A DNA stretch of 64,000 nt from Arthrobacter sp. FW305-BF8. GTDB taxonomy: Bacteria > Actinomycetota > Actinomycetes > Actinomycetales > Micrococcaceae. The notes below the pieces were generated by a model, which saw nothing but the letters and a program-made list of their open reading frames with translations, did not search any database and was not told the DNA's origin. Below, piece after piece: positions 60,326 through 64,000 of this stretch. The position numbers and the translations under genes were made by a program. The stretch lies in NCBI RefSeq assembly GCF_021789315.1, contig NZ_CP084561.1, forward strand, positions 930,001-994,000, written 5' to 3'. Position 1 is the stretch's first letter; each line of letters begins with the position of its first letter.

Positions 60326-61672
60326 ATGAACGAAAGCAGTGAGACCACTATCGAAACTAGATCAGCGACTGGCACTGAACCAAAAGCCAGCACAGACCTG
60401 GTCAGGAAAGTCACAATCGCCGCGTCAATCGGCACATTCATCGAGGCCTTCGATCTGGTCGCGTATGGCACCCTGGCCGCAGTCTTGTCGCAAGTGTTCT
60501 TTCCCGGCTCTGATGGCACGGCGAGCCTCTTGGCCACCTTCGCGACGTTCGCGCTGGCATTCGTCGCCCGGCCTCTCGGTGGGCTGTTCTGGGGACCGAT
60601 TGGCGATCGAATCGGCCGCAAACGGACCTTAGTCATAAATATCGTCATCATGACCGGGGCTACAGCACTTATCGGAATCATCCCCAGCCACGCCACAATC
60701 GGTCTTTGGGCGCCCGGCCTGCTCATCCTTCTTCGATTCTTTCAGGGGATTTCGGCCGCCGGCGAGATACCAGGTGCCGCGATCTTTGTGGGTGAGTACT
60801 CGCCCAAACACCGGCGCGCCCGCCAGACGAGCGCCCTCAACTCTGTTATAGCCGCGGCAGAGCTTACGGCACTTCTGGTCGCCACACTCCTGCTGTCAAC
60901 GCTCTCGGCGAGCGAAATGCTGAGCTGGGGGTGGCGAATTCCGTTCCTGGTAGCTGCGCCAATCGGTGCTGTGGGGCTTTACATCCGATACCGGCTCGAG
61001 GAGACGCCCGTCTTTGAGCAGGTTCAGGAAAATGGCCTCAAAACCCCTCACCCCCTCAAGGCTGTCGTCGGCACCCGTCGTGGGTGGAAGTTGATTGGGC
61101 GCGCTACTCTCTTCAATCTGCCGGTCCTCGTTCCCGGATACTTGCTTCTGACCTTTATGCCTTCGTACCTCACCGGCTCCGCCGGACTCTCCAAGGGAAC
61201 CTCCGTGCTGTTGAGCTCAATTGCTGCGATCGTCATGATCATCATGGTCGTGATGGGCGGTCGGTTGTCTGACCGTATCGGGCGGCGACAGCTGCTGCTT
61301 GCAGTCGCGATTGCCGAGTTTGCAACGGCCTACCCCGCGTTTGCATTGATTCAAGCGGGTGGCTATGTCCTTCCGGCAATCGGCCTGGTCTTGATGGCCG
61401 CGCCCTTCGGACTTGCGCGAGGAGGCCAGCTGGCCGCGGTTGTAGAAACGTTCCCGACAGAGATCCGTTTTACCGGGTTCGCGCTTTCGCTCGGGTTGGC
61501 TGTCGCGCTGATCGGCGGACCTACTCCATTCATTGCGACGTGGCTCGTCAGCGTTACCGGGAGCTATTTTGCGCCGGCATGGTTTCTGATGGCAGTCGTG
61601 ACACCTTCAATGATCGGTGCCTTCTTTCTCCGTGAGCCTCGCGGGCGATGTGGTGTCTCCCTGGAGCCGTAA
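60326..61672 (+). CDS. MHS-type MFS transporter
   Basis: A 448-residue secondary transporter with twelve predicted helices. The metabolite:H+ symporter pattern is clear: IGTFIEAFDLVAYGT in helix 1, GPIGDRIGRKRTL in the loop 2-3, and RFFQGISAAGEIPGAAIFVGEYSP (in pieces) in helices 4-5. The second half has GGRLSDRIGRRQ. MHS members carry organic acids such as alpha-ketoglutarate, shikimate or proline-betaine. It may export or import an acid related to cluster 2. Confidence 0.9.
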   Translation: MNESSETTIETRSATGTEPKASTDLVRKVTIAASIGTFIEAFDLVAYGTLAAVLSQVFFPGSDGTASLLATFATFALAFVARPLGGLFWGPIGDRIGRKRTLVINIVIMTGATALIGIIPSHATIGLWAPGLLILLRFFQGISAAGEIPGAAIFVGEYSPKHRRARQTSALNSVIAAAELTALLVATLLLSTLSASEMLSWGWRIPFLVAAPIGAVGLYIRYRLEETPVFEQVQENGLKTPHPLKAVVGTRRGWKLIGRATLFNLPVLVPGYLLLTFMPSYLTGSAGLSKGTSVLLSSIAAIVMIIMVVMGGRLSDRIGRRQLLLAVAIAEFATAYPAFALIQAGGYVLPAIGLVLMAAPFGLARGGQLAAVVETFPTEIRFTGFALSLGLAVALIGGPTPFIATWLVSVTGSYFAPAWFLMAVVTPSMIGAFFLREPRGRCGVSLEP

Positions 61673-62020
61673 CGAGGAGAGTCTGTAGGTCGTCGACGGG
61701 CTCTCCCAGCGGCACGAAGGTCAGCTGGGGAACTTGCTCTCGGCCCTGCACGCGCCCACGGACTGAACGTATCGATGCAGGTCAGACGTCCGCGATGAGG
61801 ATCCATTTGAGCACGACGTTGGGTCGGCGACCCGCGCGATCTTGTGGTCGCGCCACTCGCGACGTACCTCGTTGCAGAGGCCGGCATGTCGCGCGGCGGC
61901 CGCCCGACCAACAGTGGGGCTCAGAAAACCCGCCTGCGGTGATTGCGGCTGCGGTATTGCGCTGACCGGACATGACTACGGTCACGGTTGGGCGGCGGCC
62001 AGGAGTGTGAGGATTGCCCC
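61673..62020. other. Unassigned sequence before the inverted-repeat copy B
   Basis: About 350 bases between the transporter stop and the ALDH-like scar. I see no gene in it. Confidence 0.35.
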
Positions 62021-62100
62021 GCCGTATCCGCACGGGCACAGTCGAGGTGAAGTGTAATGGCGCCCGATGGCTGGCGCCAACCGGCGCGCTTAAGTCTAGT
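62021..62100 (+). repeat. Diverged copy of an ALDH gene 3' segment
   Basis: GCCGTATCCGCACGGGCAC at 62021-62039 matches 59047-59065 exactly, and the next 60 bases match with substitutions, including ATGGCTGGCGCC. It corresponds to the RRIRTGTVEVN...GWLAPAG part of the ALDH gene. It directly precedes the epimerase fragment. Confidence 0.7.
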
Positions 62101-62105
62101 CGAAT

Positions 62106-62797
62106 ACCTCGATGACATGATGCGCGCCGCCGAGCAGCATGGGGTTAGGGCGATCATGCATTTCGCTTCCCTGCTGCCGACTGCCACTGAGGCGCAGCCG
62201 TGGCTCGGGGCCCAAGTGAACGTCATGGGCACGGCGAATGTGTTCGAGACGGCGGCCCGGCTCAGCATGGACAAGGTCGTGTGGGCGAGCAGCAGCAGCG
62301 TGTTCGGTTCGCGGTCCGTTGGCCCTTCTGGGGTCGTTAACGACGACAGCGTCTTCGACCCGCACTTCGGTTACGGTGCCGCCAAGCTCATGGGCGAGAA
62401 GATGGCCCGGTCGTACGCGGAGAAGTACGGCCTGAACATCACCGGCGTTCGTCCGATGCGGGTCTATGGCTTCGGCGAGCATGTCAAGCTGAGTCGGGGA
62501 GGAGGCAGTTCCTGGCTCGCTGAGCTGCTGTACAAGCCCGCCCTCGGGCTGGGCCCCAGCAAGGTTCCGTTCGGGCACCGCAGCATCGGCCTCCTGTACG
62601 TGGAGGATCTTATTGCCGGAATGCTCGCCGCACTTGAGTTCCAGGAGCCGGACGGGGCTGCGAGCTATCTGATCGACGGTGATTACCGTCCAATCCGCGA
62701 AGCGGTCGACTTCGTGCGCAAACTTCTTCCGGAGGCGCAGATTGAAGTCGAGGACGCCGATCTCAACGCATGCATAAGCTCTCCCTTTCGCCCATGA
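62106..62797 (+). pseudogene. NAD epimerase, truncated chimeric copy B
   Basis: Codons from MRAAEQHG onward match the epimerase at 44352-45425 residue for residue for more than 200 residues, including FGYGAAKLMGEK and the SSSSVF run. The N-terminal Rossmann part is missing and replaced by sequence from the ALDH-like scar (an open frame from 62057). At the 3' end DADLN jumps to ACISSPFRP because 196 bases are deleted relative to copy A (44364-44559). Confidence 0.85.
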
Positions 62798-62862
62798 CCG
62801 TTCTGCGTGTTCGCCGGTCGAGCAGATCGATGCCGCACATAGGGCCGAATTCGACAGCCGCG
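62767..62862 (+). pseudogene. Remnant of sugar isomerase start, copy B
   Basis: GCATGCATAAGCTCTCCC and the following 75 bases match the first 29 codons of the isomerase gene at 44359. A one-base loss (CTGCGTG for CTGCCGTG) shifts the frame, and after ATTCGACAG the match ends; the remaining 240 codons are deleted. Confidence 0.8.
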
Positions 62863-62938
62863 CGCTTCGTCCGACCGATTTCGGCGCGCGCGCTGTAATC
62901 TAGGACATCAATTGAGCCGAATTTGGGATGGAGGGGAA

Positions 62939-63277
62939 ATGGGTGTGGTGAAGAGGTCGCTAAGCCGGCGGCCTTCAGAGTACCTGCGAGGTGAGTCAGT
63001 CGCGGCCGACGATAGCTTCAAAGCGCTCCGGACAGCGCTTCTAGAAAGCGGCCCCCTCGACACGATGACTTGCGAGCTCATCGTCATTTCAGCGCTCGGG
63101 ATCGCTGGCTTCGAGGATTCTTTCAAGACTCACTCTGCTCGCGTACTGGAAACGGGAGCCGACATCGATTCGCTGCGGCATGCCGTGGTCGTCACGCTCG
63201 GAGCAACGTCCGGGATCTACCAGGTCGCCCGCGCCCTCGAGTGGCTCGACGAGCTAGAGTCGGAGGCGGAGAGTTGA
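62939..63277 (+). CDS. CMD (AhpD-like) family protein, copy B
   Basis: A 112-residue protein, ATG at 62939 with GGAGGGG upstream, as in copy A. Residues are the same as copy A except the C-terminus, which reads ELESEAES because the match stops at 63259. No CxxC pair. The gene is intact and separated from the IclR gene by 135 bases, a spacer unrelated to the one in copy A. Confidence 0.7.
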   Translation: MGVVKRSLSRRPSEYLRGESVAADDSFKALRTALLESGPLDTMTCELIVISALGIAGFEDSFKTHSARVLETGADIDSLRHAVVVTLGATSGIYQVARALEWLDELESEAES

Positions 63278-63412
63278 TCGACACGTCGGTTTCGTCTACA
63301 GGTGGTTGATGCGAATGGACGACGAACCAGGGTTCGATGACAACATATGGTCGACTGGCTTGTAGTGTTCGTCGGGTAACGAATGATACCGATCTTTTTA
63401 AGGAGTTTGCTG

Positions 63413-64000
63413 GTGCCAGAGATTGGTGGTGGCGGTGGATCGCCGGCGGCGGAGCACCGAACCGTTGCTCGAGTAATGTCGCTACTTGAACTGGTTTTGA
63501 CCAGTACCCCCCAAGGGCTGAGCCTCGCTCAGCTGGCTTCGATGATTGGCGCGCCCAAGTCCTCGGTGCATGGCCTGGCAAAGGGACTGGTTGCAACGGG
63601 CTACTTTCGTGAGGATAAGGGCCGGTACGTCGTGGGCCCCGCGGTTTCGACGCTCCTGGCCGCCGGCCCGAGCGCCCTTCCCGCCGTCTACCACCATGCA
63701 CTCGAGGAATTGACTCAAACATGGGGTGAAACCTCCATGCTGGCGACCCTTGTCGGGGACTCGGTCGTCTATATCGACACTGTGGAGTCGCCAAGCATTA
63801 TCCGGGCTTCTCCGACCCTGAATGAGAGATTGCCGCTCTGGCCCAGGAGCAGCGGCAAGTGCTTCCTGGCAGCCATGTCGCCCGAACGTCTCGAAACCTA
63901 CCTTCGCCGAAACAAGACGCTTCCTGTAGGCCGGGAGCAGATACTCGATGAACTGTCGAAGGTGCGCGAGACGAACACCGGCTTCAACATCGGGGAGTCG
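63413..64000 (+). CDS. IclR-family transcriptional regulator, 3'-truncated by window end
   Basis: GTG at 63413 with AAGGAG 7 bases upstream opens a 196-codon frame reaching the window edge. The N-terminal winged helix-turn-helix is intact (TVARVMSLLELVLTS, LSLAQLASMIGAPKSSVHGLAKGL), followed by part of the effector-binding domain (WGETSMLATLVGDSVVYIDTVES, SSGKCFLAAMS). IclR proteins act as dimers that repress or activate catabolic operons on ligand binding. It is the only intact regulator in the cluster 2 part of the window and the likely one for cluster 2. Confidence 0.88.
   Translation, partial: MPEIGGGGGSPAAEHRTVARVMSLLELVLTSTPQGLSLAQLASMIGAPKSSVHGLAKGLVATGYFREDKGRYVVGPAVSTLLAAGPSALPAVYHHALEELTQTWGETSMLATLVGDSVVYIDTVESPSIIRASPTLNERLPLWPRSSGKCFLAAMSPERLETYLRRNKTLPVGREQILDELSKVRETNTGFNIGES

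Larger units (their letters stand above)
62106..64000. repeat. Inverted duplication, copy B
   Basis: See copy A at 42553-45220 for the matching segments. This copy has the same gene order but lacks most of the sugar isomerase gene and the 3' end of the epimerase. It continues to the last base of the window. Confidence 0.88.

Overview
The window looks like DNA from a high-GC actinobacterium, most likely a soil Micrococcaceae (Arthrobacter sensu lato). This is an inference from GC-rich codon use, frequent GTG/TTG starts, actinobacterial families (DUF4192, MAB_1171c-type membrane protein, MpaB-type oxygenase) and an actinobacterial-style MobF relaxase. A relaxase, IS elements, transposase debris and recombination scars suggest an accessory replicon or genomic island. 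I saw no rRNA, tRNA or CRISPR array.

1-20 kb, mobile and defence-like region: a type ISP restriction-modification/helicase protein cut by the left edge; an ImmA/IrrE metallopeptidase overlapping a membrane protein gene; a remnant of a restriction-endonuclease-like gene; two adjacent proteins carrying RNxxxH HEPN motifs; a small membrane protein, a MobF relaxase-helicase and a zinc-finger protein; a RES-domain toxin-like protein; a one-TM protein; a DUF4192 protein; and a compact operon of MpaB-like oxygenase, ImmA-like protease and multi-TM protein.

20-25.5 kb: a broken acyl-CoA ligase gene, a small protein, a proton-translocating transhydrogenase (pntAB) and a VOC-family protein, all on the minus strand.

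26-39.3 kb, catabolic cluster 1 (plus strand): MmgE/PrpD protein, ThDP enzyme, semialdehyde dehydrogenase, thiolase, SDR, acyl-CoA dehydrogenase, ADP-forming acyl-CoA ligase, enoyl-CoA hydratase, CMD-family protein and 2-methylcitrate synthase. Together these read as a route in which a C-C bond is cut by the ThDP enzyme, the aldehyde is oxidised and CoA-activated, the product is beta-oxidised, and propionyl-CoA is taken up by methylcitrate synthase. The substrate is unknown.

39.3-42.4 kb: an IS110-family element and decayed sequence.

42.4-64 kb, catabolic cluster 2: IclR, CMD-like protein, sugar isomerase, NAD epimerase, Zn-alcohol dehydrogenase and cupin on the minus strand; a ribose-type ABC importer with a fused ATPase-permease, a second alcohol dehydrogenase, SDR, aldehyde dehydrogenase and an MHS-type transporter on the plus strand. 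The cluster is bracketed by inverted, partly deleted copies of its own epimerase-isomerase-CMD-IclR block (42553-45220 and 62106-64000). The second copy runs off the window.
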